Shown here: positions 35,402 to 46,163 of the stretch, one piece after another | Numbering within the stretch: position 1 is the first letter of the stretch | Layout: each line of letters opens with the position of its first letter | NCBI GenBank assembly: GCA_002837195.1 | Contig: KZ478065.1 | Location: 62,001-126,000 of the forward strand | DNA from: Enterobacterales bacterium CwR94 | GTDB taxonomy: Bacteria; Pseudomonadota; Gammaproteobacteria; Enterobacterales; Enterobacteriaceae | Length of the DNA stretch: 64,000 nucleotides | Reading direction: 5' to 3' | Notes under the pieces: model-generated | Database searches by the model: none | What the model saw: only the letters and a program-made list of their open reading frames with translations | Told to the model about the DNA's origin: nothing | Program-made: the position numbers and the translations under genes

Positions 35402-36436
35402 TTGTCGAAAAAGACCATCATCGTAGTCGGTGCCGGTATTGTCGGAGCATCTATCGCTTACCATCTGGCAAAAAAAAACGTCTCAGTCACGGTAGTCGAA
35501 CAAGCCACACCAGCCTCGGGTGCCACAGGTAAGGCATTCGGATGGGTTAATACAACGGTTACTGAGGATGCACCGGATGCTTTTTTACGTCGAACAGCTA
35601 TTCATGATTGGTTGCGACTAATCCAGGAGATCCCTGAAATTAAGGTGAACTGGTCGGGAGCCGTGAGTTATGGCACCACGCAACCTCACCAGACGGCAGG
35701 TCTTCAGCCACTTTCTCTTGCTGCGCTAAACGCCCTGGAGCCGGCCCTAAACGCACCAGCATCACAAGCGTGGTATGCACAGCAAGAAGGAACGCTTGAA
35801 CCAGCAGAGGTAACCCGCCAGTTATTAGAAAAAGCTCGCAGTCTGGGTACGAGACTTAAAATAGCCACACCCGTCAGGGAATTCATACGTAGTGAGGGGA
35901 AAATCAGAGGGGTAATCACCCCTGATGAGTGCTTACTGGCTGACGGCGTTGTGCTCGCTTGCGGTATCGAGATCCCAACGCTGCTGGCGAGTGAAGGCAT
36001 TGTTCTGCCGGTTATCGCTTCTCCGGCGGTACTTTATAAATACCATTCTTCACAACGCATCGTGGAAACGCTCGTCGCTGGTGATGACATAGAATTACGC
36101 CATGCCCCTGACGGTTCTTTGATCGTTGCAGAGGATTACCCGCCTGGAGGGGATATTTCAGCACTGGCGGAACAGGTTAAATCGGCGATTCATCGCCGAT
36201 TTCAGGGTGATGTTCTTCTGGAATTGTTTGCTCAAAACGTCGGCTTAAGGCCCACGCCCCAAGACGGTTATCCCCTCTTAGGCGTGATCGAGCCAGCAGG
36301 AATCTATGTAGCAACAATGCATCCCGCCGTAACCTGTGCGGCAACGATTGGCAGAATTGTCAGCGAAGAAATATTATCGGGCCAGAATCCTCAAATACCG
36401 GAAAGCTATCGTCCTTCGCGATTTATATTCCCCTGA
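35402..36436 (+). CDS. FAD-dependent amino acid oxidase/dehydrogenase (DAO family)
   Basis: The protein has 344 residues from TTG 35402. It begins with the FAD-binding Rossmann motif 'IIVVGAGIVGASIAYHLAKKNVSVTVVEQ' and ends with 'NVGLRPTPQDGYPLLGVIEPAGIYVATMHPAVT', the C-terminal flavin contact of DAO-type oxidoreductases. Substrate unknown; D-amino acids, sarcosine-like amines or glycine are the usual ones. The TTG is favoured by GAGGGA a few bases upstream; ATG 35351 would add 17 residues. It is monocistronic and absent from the E. coli purN-ppk junction. Its codons look slightly more AT-rich than its neighbours, hinting at later arrival. Confidence 0.85.
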   Translation: MSKKTIIVVGAGIVGASIAYHLAKKNVSVTVVEQATPASGATGKAFGWVNTTVTEDAPDAFLRRTAIHDWLRLIQEIPEIKVNWSGAVSYGTTQPHQTAGLQPLSLAALNALEPALNAPASQAWYAQQEGTLEPAEVTRQLLEKARSLGTRLKIATPVREFIRSEGKIRGVITPDECLLADGVVLACGIEIPTLLASEGIVLPVIASPAVLYKYHSSQRIVETLVAGDDIELRHAPDGSLIVAEDYPPGGDISALAEQVKSAIHRRFQGDVLLELFAQNVGLRPTPQDGYPLLGVIEPAGIYVATMHPAVTCAATIGRIVSEEILSGQNPQIPESYRPSRFIFP

Positions 36437-36437
36437 C

Positions 36438-37211
36438 TCAACCAAACCGTCCGGTAATATAATCTTCTGTGCGACGCTGGCGTGGCGAGGTAAACAAGGT
36501 GTCTGTGTCGGCAAATTCCACCAACGCTCCCTGATGCATAAAGGCCGTGTAATCAGAAACGCGCGCCGCCTGCTGCATGTTGTGTGTCACCAGCAACAAC
36601 GTGAAGTGCTGCTTGAGCGTGTTCATTAACTCTTCAATCACCAGCGTTGAAATCGGGTCAAGGGCCGATGTCGGTTCATCCAGCAGCAAGATTTCCGGCT
36701 CAATGGCGATAGCGCGCGCAATGACCAGCCGCTGTTGCTGACCGCTGGAGAGCGTCAGCGCATTTTGTCGCAGGCTGTTTTTGACCTCTGGCCACAACGC
36801 CGCCGCCCGCAACGCCCGCTCAACCGCCTCATCTAACACGCGGCGGTCGCGCACGCCCTGCAAACGCAATCCATAAATGACGTTGTCATAAATAGACTTG
36901 GGAAACGGATTTGGCCGCTGAAACACCATGCCCACCCGACGTCGCAACGCCGATAACGACACTGTATTGCCCAGAATCGACTGCCCTTCCAGCAAGATAT
37001 CGCCTTCCACCCGGCAACCTTCAATCAGGTCATTCATGCGGTTCACACTGCGCAGCAACGTAGATTTGCCGCAGCCCGAAGGCCCGATTAAGGCGGTGAC
37101 ACGATTGCGTGGCAGCTTGAGGTTCACCGCATTCAACGCCTGCTTTGCGCCATACCACAGGGAAAGTTGCTGTATCTCCAGCGCGGTTTCAGATAAAGCG
37201 GATTGCGTCAT
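36438..37211 (-). CDS. pstB: Phosphate ABC transporter ATPase PstB
   Basis: The 257-residue ABC ATPase has Walker A '[21 protein letters not shown]', the PstB-specific '[24 protein letters not shown]', signature '[16 protein letters not shown]' and Walker B '[13 protein letters not shown]'. It powers phosphate uptake by the PstC-PstA channel encoded just upstream. It is the last gene of a pstC-pstA-pstB operon. No phoU follows, unlike the E. coli pst operon. Confidence 0.93.
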   Translation of the reverse strand: MTQSALSETALEIQQLSLWYGAKQALNAVNLKLPRNRVTALIGPSGCGKSTLLRSVNRMNDLIEGCRVEGDILLEGQSILGNTVSLSALRRRVGMVFQRPNPFPKSIYDNVIYGLRLQGVRDRRVLDEAVERALRAAALWPEVKNSLRQNALTLSSGQQQRLVIARAIAIEPEILLLDEPTSALDPISTLVIEELMNTLKQHFTLLLVTHNMQQAARVSDYTAFMHQGALVEFADTDTLFTSPRQRRTEDYITGRFG

Positions 37212-37222
37212 AATACGTCCTG

Positions 37223-38803
37223 TTAAGTCAGTGTCCGATAGCGTTCGCGCAGGCGATGACGTAGGCCCATCGCTACCATATTCAAGCCAAGAATGATCAT
37301 GACCAGCAACAGTGCCGTGGCATAGACTAACGGTTGCTGCGCTTCCGCGTTGGGATTTTGAAAGGCCAAATCATAAATCTGGAACCCCAGATGCATAAAT
37401 TTTCGGTCGAGATGCAGATAGGGAAAAACCGCATCGACCGGTAATTCCGGCACGGATTTCACCACGCCCACCAACATCAACGGCGCCGTTTCGCCAGCCG
37501 CGCGCGCCACCGCCAGAATCAAACCTGTCAGCATGGCCGGTACCGCCTGCGGCAACGTTATGTGCCATAAGGTTTCTGCCCGCGTGGCACCCAATGCCAT
37601 CGCGCCCTGGCGCAGGCTGGCAGGAATACGCGATAAGCCCTCTTCCGTGGCGACGATTACCACAGGCAAGGTCAACAGCGCGAGCGTCAGCGCCGCCCAC
37701 AGCAGGCCCGGCGTCCCAAAGGTGGGATTGGGCAAGGCGTCGCTAAAAAACAGTTGATCCAGCGTACCGCCCATTAACCAGACGAAGAAACCCAGTCCAA
37801 AGACGCCGTAAACGATTGAGGGAACCCCCGCCAGGTTGACCACCGCAATACGCACAATGCGAGTGAATACATTGTTGCCCGCATATTCATGCAACCATAC
37901 TGCGCAGACAACCCCCAGCGGCATCACAATAATCGACATCAGAATCACCATCAGCACCGTGCCAAAGATGGCAGGAAAAACACCGCCTTCAGCCTGGCCT
38001 GCGCTAGGGGAATCACTGACAAAGTGCCACCATTGACTGGCGAAATGCCGTAATTTATCGCTCAATGACATGGCGTTGGGGTACCAGGCCGCATTAATAT
38101 CTGCCAACGGGATGGTGTGTTGCACACCCTGTGTATCGCGCAGCAATAGCTGAGTGCGTCCGGCTTCTGAAGTGAGTGCCTGCAATCGCGCACTCACCAC
38201 GCCAAACTGACGTTCCAGTTCGCCACGGTCCGCCTGATAACGAGACATCACTTCGCCATCAGCCTTATCCGCCTGCTTCACCATCCGGCTTTGCAAATCT
38301 TCCAGTTGCCCATTCAGGCGCGCCATATCGACACGCCTTAGACGCTCGGCTTGCTGCAAAATTTCGCGGTTATGACTCAGCGCTTGCTGCAACGCACGCT
38401 GCATATTTTGCGCGGTGAGCAGTTGGTTATCTTCCTGCAGCCCCACAAACCAGCCATAGGTCATCCCTACACTGCGTCGCTGCAACGCGATGACATCTGG
38501 CGGCTGGCGCTGACTGACAATTTCTTGCGCGCGCAATTCCCGAAACGTGTTCTCTGCGGCATCGCCCGCGCCCGCCCTGACCCAGAAACGCTGTTGCCCC
38601 GTTTCGTTACTGGGTAGATCGCGGGTTTCCCCTAACAGCAACTGCTGGTGCTGCAAGGTGTAGAGCGTCAAAGGTTGTGGCCAAAAGTAGCGCATTCCCT
38701 GCCAAATCAGCAGCACGATCAATAAGGTAAACGCCAGCAGACTAAAGCCCACCGCGCCTGCTGTCAGCCAGCGCCAACGTTCATTTTGCTGTAGCGCGGC
38801 CAT
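37223..38803 (-). CDS. pstA: Phosphate ABC transporter permease PstA, enlarged
   Basis: The 526-residue protein is much longer than E. coli PstA (296). One membrane helix near residues 15-37 is followed by about 220 residues of soluble, partly coiled-coil sequence rich in Gln/Arg ('[36 protein letters not shown]'). A standard PstA permease domain with the EAA-type loop '[34 protein letters not shown]' completes it. Long PstA forms of this kind exist in other proteobacteria. ATG 38803 overlaps the pstC stop (TGATG). Confidence 0.9.
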   Translation of the reverse strand: MAALQQNERWRWLTAGAVGFSLLAFTLLIVLLIWQGMRYFWPQPLTLYTLQHQQLLLGETRDLPSNETGQQRFWVRAGAGDAAENTFRELRAQEIVSQRQPPDVIALQRRSVGMTYGWFVGLQEDNQLLTAQNMQRALQQALSHNREILQQAERLRRVDMARLNGQLEDLQSRMVKQADKADGEVMSRYQADRGELERQFGVVSARLQALTSEAGRTQLLLRDTQGVQHTIPLADINAAWYPNAMSLSDKLRHFASQWWHFVSDSPSAGQAEGGVFPAIFGTVLMVILMSIIVMPLGVVCAVWLHEYAGNNVFTRIVRIAVVNLAGVPSIVYGVFGLGFFVWLMGGTLDQLFFSDALPNPTFGTPGLLWAALTLALLTLPVVIVATEEGLSRIPASLRQGAMALGATRAETLWHITLPQAVPAMLTGLILAVARAAGETAPLMLVGVVKSVPELPVDAVFPYLHLDRKFMHLGFQIYDLAFQNPNAEAQQPLVYATALLLVMIILGLNMVAMGLRHRLRERYRTLT

Positions 38804-40929
38804 CACTGCACTCCCTGTTGATAGCGACGACGTAGATGCTGACGCACCCACTCCGCGAGCGTATTAACGATTAACGTGAAAATAAGCAGCACCAGGGCGC
38901 TCAGGAACAGCACGCGGAAGTGAGCACTGCCTGCCGCCGCTTCCGGCATCTCAATAGCAACGTTGGCAGAGAGTGTCCGTAAACCGTGTAGCAGCCCCCC
39001 TTCGGTCACTGGCGTGTTGCCTGTCGCCATCAGCACAATCATGGTTTCCCCCATGGCACGACCAAAACCGATCATCATGGCCGCGGCAATCCCGGCTGAC
39101 GCGCCCGGCAATACCACATGCAACAGCGTCTGCCACGGCGTTGCGCCCAGTGCCAGTGAACCTTGTCCCAGCGCCGAAGGCACGCTGAATAACGCATCTT
39201 CCGCCAGCGTAAAAATCAGCGGCACCAGCGCAAAGCCCATCGCGACGCCAGCAATCAGTAAATTACGCTGCTCATAGCCGCCGGTAAGACGCTCCGCCAG
39301 AGGTTCGCCCCACAGGGCGTTGTCGAGAAGCGGCACCAGCCACAGTGTGAGAGCACTCACTAACAAGATAGCCGGCAGCACCACCAGCATTTCGCGTCCC
39401 GCCCGCCGATGCCAGCGACGTGGCAAACGATGGTTTAGCCAACCGCACCCGATGAGGGTTAATGCCAGCATAAACGGCAGCAGCAACACGCCCGCCAGCA
39501 CCCCTTCCAAACGCGGGGCTAACCAGAGGCCCGCGATTAATCCGACGATCACACTGGGCAGCGCGCCCATCATTTCAATACCGGGTTTCACCACGCGACG
39601 CAGTCCCGGCGACATAAACCAGGCGGTGTAGATTGCGGCTCCCAACGCCAGCGGCGTTGCAAAGAGCAGTGCCAGACCCGCCGCTTTCAGCGTGCCGGTC
39701 ACCATCGGCACCAGGCTAAATTTGGCTTGGTAGTTATCGCTGGCCGCGGTGGATTGCCATACCCAGTCCGCCTGCGGATAGTTTTCGTACCACACTTTTT
39801 CCCACAAACTGCGCCAGCTCAGATCGGGCCACGGGTTATCGATGCGATAAAACTGCCAGCGTCCCGCGCGCTCCACTAACATGCCATCTCCCTGTGGGGC
39901 AAACACCAGTTGGCTGGCCGCTTTGCCGACGGAAGTATGTGTAAGCGCTCCCTCACGTTTGCTGGTAAATAAGGTCAGTTTGCCCTGTTGATCCAGGGTG
40001 GCAAACACGCGGCGTAGCGGCTCCGCAATCAGCCGCGCCTGGCCGTCTGCACCCTGGAACGTGCGAATAGACGTTAAGCGGTTGCCCTGCTCCCCGGGCA
40101 CATCAAACCATTGGGTGATGCCTTGTTCATCGGCAATCAATAGCGTTAATCCGCCGCCCATAAGCTGCATGTCGGTTGGCGCGCGCGGCAGTGTATGTGT
40201 TTCGCGCAACGAGGCCCCTTGCGCATTCAGGCGCCACACCTGCAACTGAGTATCTTGCTGGCTATACAGTGTCGTGCCATCCGGACTCAATAACAGGCGT
40301 TGGGCAGTTTTACCGGGCAACAGAAAACGCTTTGCCGGTTGCCCCGCCACCAGTTGATAGAGGGCGATGCCCTGCGGCGTCGCGGCTGCCAATGTCCAGT
40401 GGCGTTCGGCCACTTTTGCCAGCGCCATGCGGGTGACGGCATTGAGGCCTAACGGCAGCGTGTTATCGCCTAATGGAAATCCCCAGATCGGCGACTGCTC
40501 ACGTGGCGTGGTGACCGACACCAGGCGCAACGCGCCGTCTTGTTGTAACAACGCGATATCATCACGCTGTGCCGTCATGGCCGACTGGACGACCGGCGCG
40601 CTGGTCAGTGCGAATGCTGGCTCGCTCGGCTCGCCATTGAGAGGAATAAAACGCCCGACGCCCTGTTGATCAATGCGCCAGCCCCAGCGCAGGCTGTGTT
40701 CCATGCCAATGGCTACCGCTGGCTTGGGCTGCCAAAGCGAGAAATGCGCCCCGCTATGAAACGCAGGCGAGGAAAACAGGGGGAGCACGACCCAGATCAG
40801 CCAAAAGAATAACAGCATCATCACCATCAATACGCTGACGGCGCTGGCGGTGACAATAGCGCGTGTCACACGCTCCCACGCGGCGCGGCGTCGGTCGCTG
40901 TAGTGCACCGGGATGTGATGTTTAATCAT
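38803..40929 (-). CDS. pstC: Phosphate ABC transporter permease PstC, enlarged
   Basis: The 708-residue protein is about twice the length of E. coli PstC. After one membrane helix (near 30-55) comes a periplasmic insertion of roughly 340 residues. It looks like beta-propeller repeats ('GTTLYSQQDTQLQVWRLNAQG', 'RLIAEPLRRVFATLDQQGKLTLF'). The permease domain follows with EAA loop 'LAEDALFSVPSALGQGSLALGATPWQTLLHVVLP'. It is the first gene of the operon and divergent from ppk. No pstS for the phosphate-binding protein is in the window. Confidence 0.9.
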   Translation of the reverse strand: MIKHHIPVHYSDRRRAAWERVTRAIVTASAVSVLMVMMLLFFWLIWVVLPLFSSPAFHSGAHFSLWQPKPAVAIGMEHSLRWGWRIDQQGVGRFIPLNGEPSEPAFALTSAPVVQSAMTAQRDDIALLQQDGALRLVSVTTPREQSPIWGFPLGDNTLPLGLNAVTRMALAKVAERHWTLAAATPQGIALYQLVAGQPAKRFLLPGKTAQRLLLSPDGTTLYSQQDTQLQVWRLNAQGASLRETHTLPRAPTDMQLMGGGLTLLIADEQGITQWFDVPGEQGNRLTSIRTFQGADGQARLIAEPLRRVFATLDQQGKLTLFTSKREGALTHTSVGKAASQLVFAPQGDGMLVERAGRWQFYRIDNPWPDLSWRSLWEKVWYENYPQADWVWQSTAASDNYQAKFSLVPMVTGTLKAAGLALLFATPLALGAAIYTAWFMSPGLRRVVKPGIEMMGALPSVIVGLIAGLWLAPRLEGVLAGVLLLPFMLALTLIGCGWLNHRLPRRWHRRAGREMLVVLPAILLVSALTLWLVPLLDNALWGEPLAERLTGGYEQRNLLIAGVAMGFALVPLIFTLAEDALFSVPSALGQGSLALGATPWQTLLHVVLPGASAGIAAAMMIGFGRAMGETMIVLMATGNTPVTEGGLLHGLRTLSANVAIEMPEAAAGSAHFRVLFLSALVLLIFTLIVNTLAEWVRQHLRRRYQQGVQ

Positions 40930-41123
40930 GTGGTTATCATTGACCCTAATTTTGTTTGGCTATGTTGCCCGTAACCCTTTGAGAACTCAATCTGATTACC
41001 TGGACATTATTGCCATACTCTCGCCATAATGTTGTCCGATACTGCTGAGTCGCGCGTGTCCATTCTGTGTTTGTCTGGTTAGGACACTTCATTCTCGTCC
41101 TGAATCACTGTTACGGAGAAAAA

Positions 41124-43184
41124 ATGGGTCAGGAAAAGCTGTATATCGAAAAAGAACTAAGCTGGCTTGCTTTCAACGAACGCGTTTTACAAGAAGCCGC
41201 AGATAAATCCAACCCTCTGATTGAGCGTATGCGCTTCCTCGGCATTTACTCCAATAATCTTGATGAATTTTACAAAGTCCGCTTTGCCGACCTTAAGCGC
41301 CGTATCCTTATCGGTGAAGAACAAGGTTCTGTTAGTGCGCCCCGCCACCTGCTGAAAAAAATTCAGGCGCGCGTACTGAAAGCCGATCAAGAATTTGACG
41401 CACTGTATAACGACCTGCTGTTGGAAATGGCCCGCAACCAAATTTTCCTGATTAACGAGCGCCAATTATCGCCTAATCAGCAACTTTGGCTGCGCGATTA
41501 CTTCAAACATAACCTGCGTCAGCACGTCACCCCTATTCTGCTCAATCACGACACCGATCTGGCGGAGTTCCTGAAAGATGATTACACCTATCTGACGGTC
41601 GAAATCATTCGTGGCGATGATATCCGCTATGCCTTGTTGGAAATCCCGTCCGACAAAGTCCCGCGCTTTATCAATTTGCCACCGGAGTCACCACGCCGTC
41701 GCAAGCCAATGATTTTGATCGATAACATCATGCGCTATTGCCTGGATGATATCTTTAAAGGCTTTTTTGATTACGATGCGCTCAACGCCTACTCGATGAA
41801 AATGACCCGTGATGCCGAATACGATCTGGTCACCGAGATGGAATCCAGCCTGTTAGAGCTGATGTCCTCCAGTTTGAAACAGCGTTTAACCGCTGAGCCG
41901 GTTCGCTTCGTCTATCAGCGCGATATGCCTGCCGCCATGATTGAGTTGCTGCGCGATAAGCTGACCATTTCAACCTACGACTCCATCGTACCCGGCGGAC
42001 GTTACCATAATTTTAAAGACTTCATTGGTTTCCCGAACGTGGGTAAAGCCAATCTGGTCAATAAACCGCTGCCACAACTGCGTCACCAGGGGTTCAATCA
42101 TTTCCGCAATGGTTTTGACGCCATTCGTGAACGCGATATTTTGCTTTACTATCCGTATCACACGTTTGAGCACGTGCTGGAACTGCTGCGTCAGGCCTCT
42201 TTCGACCCCAGTGTGCTGGCGATTAAGATCAATATTTACCGTGTGGCAAAAGATTCCCGCATCATTGATGCCATGATCCACGCCGCCTATAACGGCAAGA
42301 AAGTCACCGTGGTGGTTGAGCTGCAGGCACGTTTTGATGAAGAAGCCAATATTCACTGGGCTAAACGTCTGACCGAAGCCGGCGTGCACGTGATTTTCTC
42401 GGCCCCCGGCTTGAAAATCCACGCTAAGCTGTTCCTGATTTCACGCCGCGAAGGTGAAGAAATTGTGCGCTATGCGCATATCGGTACGGGTAACTTCAAC
42501 GAAAAAACCGCGCGTATTTATACTGACTACTCGCTGCTGACCGCCGATGCCCGCATTACCAATGAAGTCCGACGCGTGTTTAACTTTATTGAAAATCCCT
42601 ATCGCCCTGTGCAGTTTGAACACCTGATGGTGTCACCGCAGAACTCGCGCGATATGCTGTATCGTCTGATTGATACGGAAATTCACAATGCCCAGCACGG
42701 TCTGCCTGCGGGGATCACCTTAAAGGTGAATAACCTGGTGGATAAAGGTCTGGTCGATCGTCTCTATACCGCCTCAAGCGTGGGGGTAAAAGTCAATTTG
42801 CTGGTCCGTGGTATGTGCTCGCTGATCCCCGATTTGGAAGGCATTAGCGAAAATATTCGCGTTATTAGCATTGTTGACCGTTACCTGGAGCACGACCGCG
42901 TCTATATTTTTGAGAATGGCGGAGATAAAAAAGTCTATCTCTCCTCGGCAGACTGGATGACTCGCAACATTGATTACCGTATTGAGGTGGCCGTGTCGCT
43001 GCTGGATCCAGTCCTTAAACAGCGCGTTTTGGATATCATTGGCATCCTGCTCAGCGATACCATGAAAGCGCGTATTGTTGATAAAGAATTGAGCAACCGC
43101 TACGTACTTCGTGGCAACCGTCGTAAAGTTCGCTCGCAGTTAGCGATTTACGATTACATCAAAAACCTGGAACAGCCTGAATAA
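41124..43184 (+). CDS. ppk: Polyphosphate kinase Ppk1
   Basis: The 686-residue membrane-associated kinase (E. coli 688) reversibly makes polyphosphate from ATP. It starts '[24 protein letters not shown]'; the autophosphorylated histidine is H433 in '[13 protein letters not shown]', and a second PLD-like catalytic segment is '[17 protein letters not shown]'. ATG 41124 is chosen for its GGAG site and the conserved N-terminus. ppx follows after 5 bp, as in E. coli, and the divergent pst operon supplies phosphate. Confidence 0.97.
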   Translation: MGQEKLYIEKELSWLAFNERVLQEAADKSNPLIERMRFLGIYSNNLDEFYKVRFADLKRRILIGEEQGSVSAPRHLLKKIQARVLKADQEFDALYNDLLLEMARNQIFLINERQLSPNQQLWLRDYFKHNLRQHVTPILLNHDTDLAEFLKDDYTYLTVEIIRGDDIRYALLEIPSDKVPRFINLPPESPRRRKPMILIDNIMRYCLDDIFKGFFDYDALNAYSMKMTRDAEYDLVTEMESSLLELMSSSLKQRLTAEPVRFVYQRDMPAAMIELLRDKLTISTYDSIVPGGRYHNFKDFIGFPNVGKANLVNKPLPQLRHQGFNHFRNGFDAIRERDILLYYPYHTFEHVLELLRQASFDPSVLAIKINIYRVAKDSRIIDAMIHAAYNGKKVTVVVELQARFDEEANIHWAKRLTEAGVHVIFSAPGLKIHAKLFLISRREGEEIVRYAHIGTGNFNEKTARIYTDYSLLTADARITNEVRRVFNFIENPYRPVQFEHLMVSPQNSRDMLYRLIDTEIHNAQHGLPAGITLKVNNLVDKGLVDRLYTASSVGVKVNLLVRGMCSLIPDLEGISENIRVISIVDRYLEHDRVYIFENGGDKKVYLSSADWMTRNIDYRIEVAVSLLDPVLKQRVLDIIGILLSDTMKARIVDKELSNRYVLRGNRRKVRSQLAIYDYIKNLEQPE

Positions 43185-43189
43185 ACGCT

Positions 43190-44716
43190 ATGCCAATATC
43201 GCAAAAAAACAGCCCAAAGCCGCAAGAATTTGCGGCGATTGACCTCGGGTCAAACAGCTTTCATATGGTGATCGCCCGCGTGGTGGATGGTGCCATTCAG
43301 GTGTTGGGCCGCTTAAAACAACGCGTACATCTGGCTGACGGCCTGGATGATCAAAACGTATTAAGTGAAGAAGCGATGGAGCGCGGACTCAACTGTCTGG
43401 CGCTGTTTGCTGAACGCCTACAGGGTTTCAGCGAAGCCAACGTGACCATTGTGGGCACCCACACATTGCGTCAGGCGGTAAATGCCGAAGAATTTCTGCA
43501 GCGCGCCGCAGAAGTGATCCCCTACCCGATTGAAGTGATTTCTGGTCATGAAGAAGCACGTCTGATTTTTATGGGCGTCGAGCATACGCAACCGGAAAAA
43601 GGCCGCAAGCTGGTGATCGATATCGGCGGCGGCTCTACGGAAATGGTGATTGGTGAGAACTTTGAAGCTCGCCTGGTGGAAAGCCGCCGGATGGGCTGCG
43701 TGAGTTTTGCCCACCACTATTTTGCGGGCGGCGAAATCTCCCGTGAAAATTTCCGTCGTGCGCGCCTTGCTGCTGCGCAAAAACTGGAAACCATGGCGTG
43801 GCAATATCGCTTGATGGGTTGGGAAACCGCGATGGGGGCATCAGGTACCATCAAAGCCGCCTGCGAAGTCCTGCTCGCCATGGGCGAGAAAGAAAAAGTC
43901 ATCACGCCTGAGCATTTGGAAAAACTCAGCGATGCCGCGCTGCAATTCAAGAACTTTGATGCGCTGAGCCTGCCTGGTTTGTCTGAAGAGCGCAAATCGG
44001 TCTTTGTGCCCGGCTTGTCAATTCTGTGCGGCGTGTTCGATGCGCTGGGTATTCGCGAGCTGCGTTACTCCGATGGTGCACTGCGTGAAGGTGTGCTGTA
44101 TGAAATGGAAGGCCGCTTCCGTCATCAGGACATTCGTAGCCGCACGGCACAAAGCCTGGCGAATCATTACGCTATCGACAGCGAGCAAGCCAGGCGGGTG
44201 CTGGATACCACGCAACAATTGCTTGACCAGTGGGAAGCGCAGAACGCCAAACTGGCCAATCCGCAACTCAGCGCGTTGCTAAAATGGTCAGCGCTCCTGC
44301 ATGAGGTGGGCCTCACCATTAACCACAGTGGGATGCAGCGCCACTCGGCCTATATTCTGCAAAACGGTAACTTACCGGGCTTTAATCAGGATCAACAACT
44401 CTGCCTGGCAACCCTGGTCCGCTACCATCGTAAAGCAATCAAAGTGGATGAGATGCCACGCTTTACGCTGTTTAAGAAGAAACAGTTTTTACCGATGATT
44501 TTCCTGCTGCGTCTGGGCACCCTGCTGAATAATCAGCGCCAGGCGACCACCACGCCGGAGTCGTTGAAACTGGAAACCGATGACGGCCACTGGACACTGA
44601 CCTTCCCGCGTGACTATTTTAGTCAGAACACCCTGGTACAGCTCGATCTCGAACGGGAACAGCATTACTGGGAAGAAGTCACCGGCTGGAAACTGATCTT
44701 GCAGGAAGAAGCCTGA
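43190..44716 (+). CDS. ppx: Exopolyphosphatase Ppx
   Basis: The 508-residue enzyme removes terminal phosphates from polyphosphate. It has the ASKHA actin-like fold with '[18 protein letters not shown]', '[16 protein letters not shown]' and 'GASGTIKA', and a C-terminal HD-like domain ('[23 protein letters not shown]'). It is cotranscribed with ppk and closed by a strong terminator. Confidence 0.96.
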   Translation: MPISQKNSPKPQEFAAIDLGSNSFHMVIARVVDGAIQVLGRLKQRVHLADGLDDQNVLSEEAMERGLNCLALFAERLQGFSEANVTIVGTHTLRQAVNAEEFLQRAAEVIPYPIEVISGHEEARLIFMGVEHTQPEKGRKLVIDIGGGSTEMVIGENFEARLVESRRMGCVSFAHHYFAGGEISRENFRRARLAAAQKLETMAWQYRLMGWETAMGASGTIKAACEVLLAMGEKEKVITPEHLEKLSDAALQFKNFDALSLPGLSEERKSVFVPGLSILCGVFDALGIRELRYSDGALREGVLYEMEGRFRHQDIRSRTAQSLANHYAIDSEQARRVLDTTQQLLDQWEAQNAKLANPQLSALLKWSALLHEVGLTINHSGMQRHSAYILQNGNLPGFNQDQQLCLATLVRYHRKAIKVDEMPRFTLFKKKQFLPMIFLLRLGTLLNNQRQATTTPESLKLETDDGHWTLTFPRDYFSQNTLVQLDLEREQHYWEEVTGWKLILQEEA

Positions 44717-44721
44717 TCATG

Positions 44722-44748
44722 GGGCGAGCCACAGTGCTCGCCCTTTTT
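44722..44748 (+). terminator. Rho-independent terminator of ppk-ppx
   Basis: GGGCGAG / CTCGCCC stem with an 8-nt loop, directly followed by five T, 6 bp after the ppx stop. Confidence 0.92.
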
Positions 44749-44766
44749 CATCTTTCGGCGTAGAAT

Positions 44767-44789
44767 AACATGCATTCAAAATGCAATTT
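44767..44789. promoter_or_regulatory. NsrR-like operator upstream of tehB
   Basis: The 23-bp site is two 11-bp half-sites (AACATGCATTC and AAATGCAATTT) around a central A. It matches the NsrR consensus (AAGATGCATTT-A-AAATGCATCTT type) in 19 positions. It ends 13 bp before the tehB start and follows a -10-like TAGAAT (44761-44766). E. coli tehAB is, from memory, a member of the NsrR regulon, which supports control by nitric oxide. Confidence 0.75.
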
Positions 44790-44802
44790 TAGGTAATCCA
44801 CC

Positions 44803-45414
44803 ATGTCTGAAAGCAAGACGCGCGGTGATCGCTACTTCACCGACACCTGGCAACTCACTCCCACGCACTCTGAAATCGTCGCAACGCTCCCTCTGCTGCA
44901 GGGCGGTCGTGCATTAGATGTCGGCTGCGGCGTGGGTCGCAATACCCTGTTCCTCAGCCAACACGGCTTTGATGTGACCGGCTGGGATGTTAATCCGGCC
45001 AGCATTGCCAGGTTGCAGCATATTGTCGATAGCGAGCAACTCACCAATGTTCATGCCGAAATCCGCGATCTGAATACGCTACGCTTTAATGGTGCCTGGG
45101 ACTTCGTGTTTTCAACGGTGGTAATGATGTTCCTGCAGCCCGAGACCGTTCCGCAGTTGATTGCGGACATGCAGGCCAGTACCGTCAAAGGCGGCTACAA
45201 CTTGATCGTCGCCGCCATGGACACCGAAGATTATCCCTGTACCCAGCCTTTCCCGTTTACCTTTAAAACCGGTGAGTTAAGCCATTACTACCGCGACTGG
45301 CATATCGTGAAATACAATGAAGATGTCGGTCAATTGCATCGCGTTGATCAACAGGGCAATCGTATTGCGCTGCGCTTTGCCACGTTGCTGGCACGTAAAG
45401 CGCCTGCCGAGTAA
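44803..45414 (+). CDS. tehB: TehB-like SAM-dependent methyltransferase
   Basis: The 203-residue class I methyltransferase has SAM motif I 'RALDVGCGVGRNTLFLSQHGFDVTGWDVNP'. It matches TehB in 'VMMFLQPETVPQLIADMQ', 'AAMDTEDYPCTQPFPFTFKTGEL' and 'YYRDWHIVKYNEDVGQLHR'. TehB confers tellurite resistance when expressed; its normal substrate is unsettled. No tehA transporter gene is adjacent, so it is a solo tehB. An NsrR-like site lies directly upstream. Confidence 0.9.
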   Translation: MSESKTRGDRYFTDTWQLTPTHSEIVATLPLLQGGRALDVGCGVGRNTLFLSQHGFDVTGWDVNPASIARLQHIVDSEQLTNVHAEIRDLNTLRFNGAWDFVFSTVVMMFLQPETVPQLIADMQASTVKGGYNLIVAAMDTEDYPCTQPFPFTFKTGELSHYYRDWHIVKYNEDVGQLHRVDQQGNRIALRFATLLARKAPAE

Positions 45415-45525
45415 TGAGGATCTGAGTGGTAAAACACGTTAGTGAACTTGATGTTGTTTATGTCAGGAGCACTGGCGTGTTGTTTGAACTGCTATAAGCG
45501 TAGAGCGGACATCAGCGTTTCATTT

Positions 45526-45882
45526 CTAACGACTCCCCGCCTCCGGCGTTCCCTGATGAAAAAATAACGTCCAAAGACCATCAGCAGAACGCTCCCAGTG
45601 CGATGAGCGAAGGGAAGCACGGCTACCATCCGGATTGCACGTCCTGTAAAGCAAGATTGCTAAATCGTCCCGAATGCTGATAAGCCGAAAGTCGCTACTG
45701 AGGATGGCAGGGTCGCATTCTTCACAAATAAGAGAATCTATCGTCTCCTTCCTATCAACCAAGACACCCGATCGCCTGATTTCCCTGAACTCCGGGTGAA
45801 GTAGGTACTCGAGCCATTCAGGGTCGTTTCGTTTTACTCCGTGAAGGGTGCATTCTAGCGTTTTTATTTTTTCCAAAAGCAT
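45526..45882 (-). CDS. DUF4440 / NTF2-like small protein
   Basis: The 118-residue protein has the SnoaL/NTF2-like pattern of the DUF4440 family: 'WLEYLLHPEFREIRRSGVLVDRKETIDSL' followed by strands 'FRLISIRDDLAILLYRTC' and 'SSHWERSADGLWTLFFHQGTP'. It is cytosolic. ATG 45882 is chosen because GAGG is nine bases upstream; the ATG at 45891 abuts that site. Function unknown. It is a lone gene between tehB and an ACT-domain gene. Confidence 0.8.
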   Translation of the reverse strand: MLLEKIKTLECTLHGVKRNDPEWLEYLLHPEFREIRRSGVLVDRKETIDSLICEECDPAILSSDFRLISIRDDLAILLYRTCNPDGSRASLRSSHWERSADGLWTLFFHQGTPEAGSR

Positions 45883-45891
45883 TGCGTTCAT

Positions 45892-46163
45892 CCTCGTTGA
45901 AATATGACACTCACTCTTGTCACCCTAAGCGATTTTATGCGCATCATCAAAATGCAACGTCCGCTTTTGGAATGGAGCGTGCGAGTTGAGGTCTGCTGTG
46001 AGCGAAAATCTGCCGCTCGCAATTGTTACGGGCCCGCCGCAGAGCCGCTGCGGTTTTGGCGGGAGAAAGGCTGAAAGGATAATGCCGCGATCCTGCGACG
46101 GTACTTGCAAGAAGACGTTTAATGAAGTGGATTGCCCTGCCAGAAGGCAACCCGCAGTGCAGA
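45892..46163. other. Intergenic region with GC-rich palindrome
   Basis: About 270 bp without a supported gene. Around 46032-46072 the sequence CCCGCC ... GGCGGG encloses a second overlapping palindrome (CCGCAG / CTGCGG), a fold that might end the ACT-domain transcript. No U-run is present. Confidence 0.4.

Noticed and set aside
40930-41123. Pho box between pstC and ppk
   Set aside because: I looked for CTGTCAT-type 7-bp repeats with 4-bp spacing on both strands and found no convincing match.
41970-42422. Minus-strand reading frame inside ppk
   Set aside because: Antisense to strongly conserved ppk sequence, including the region before the catalytic histidine.
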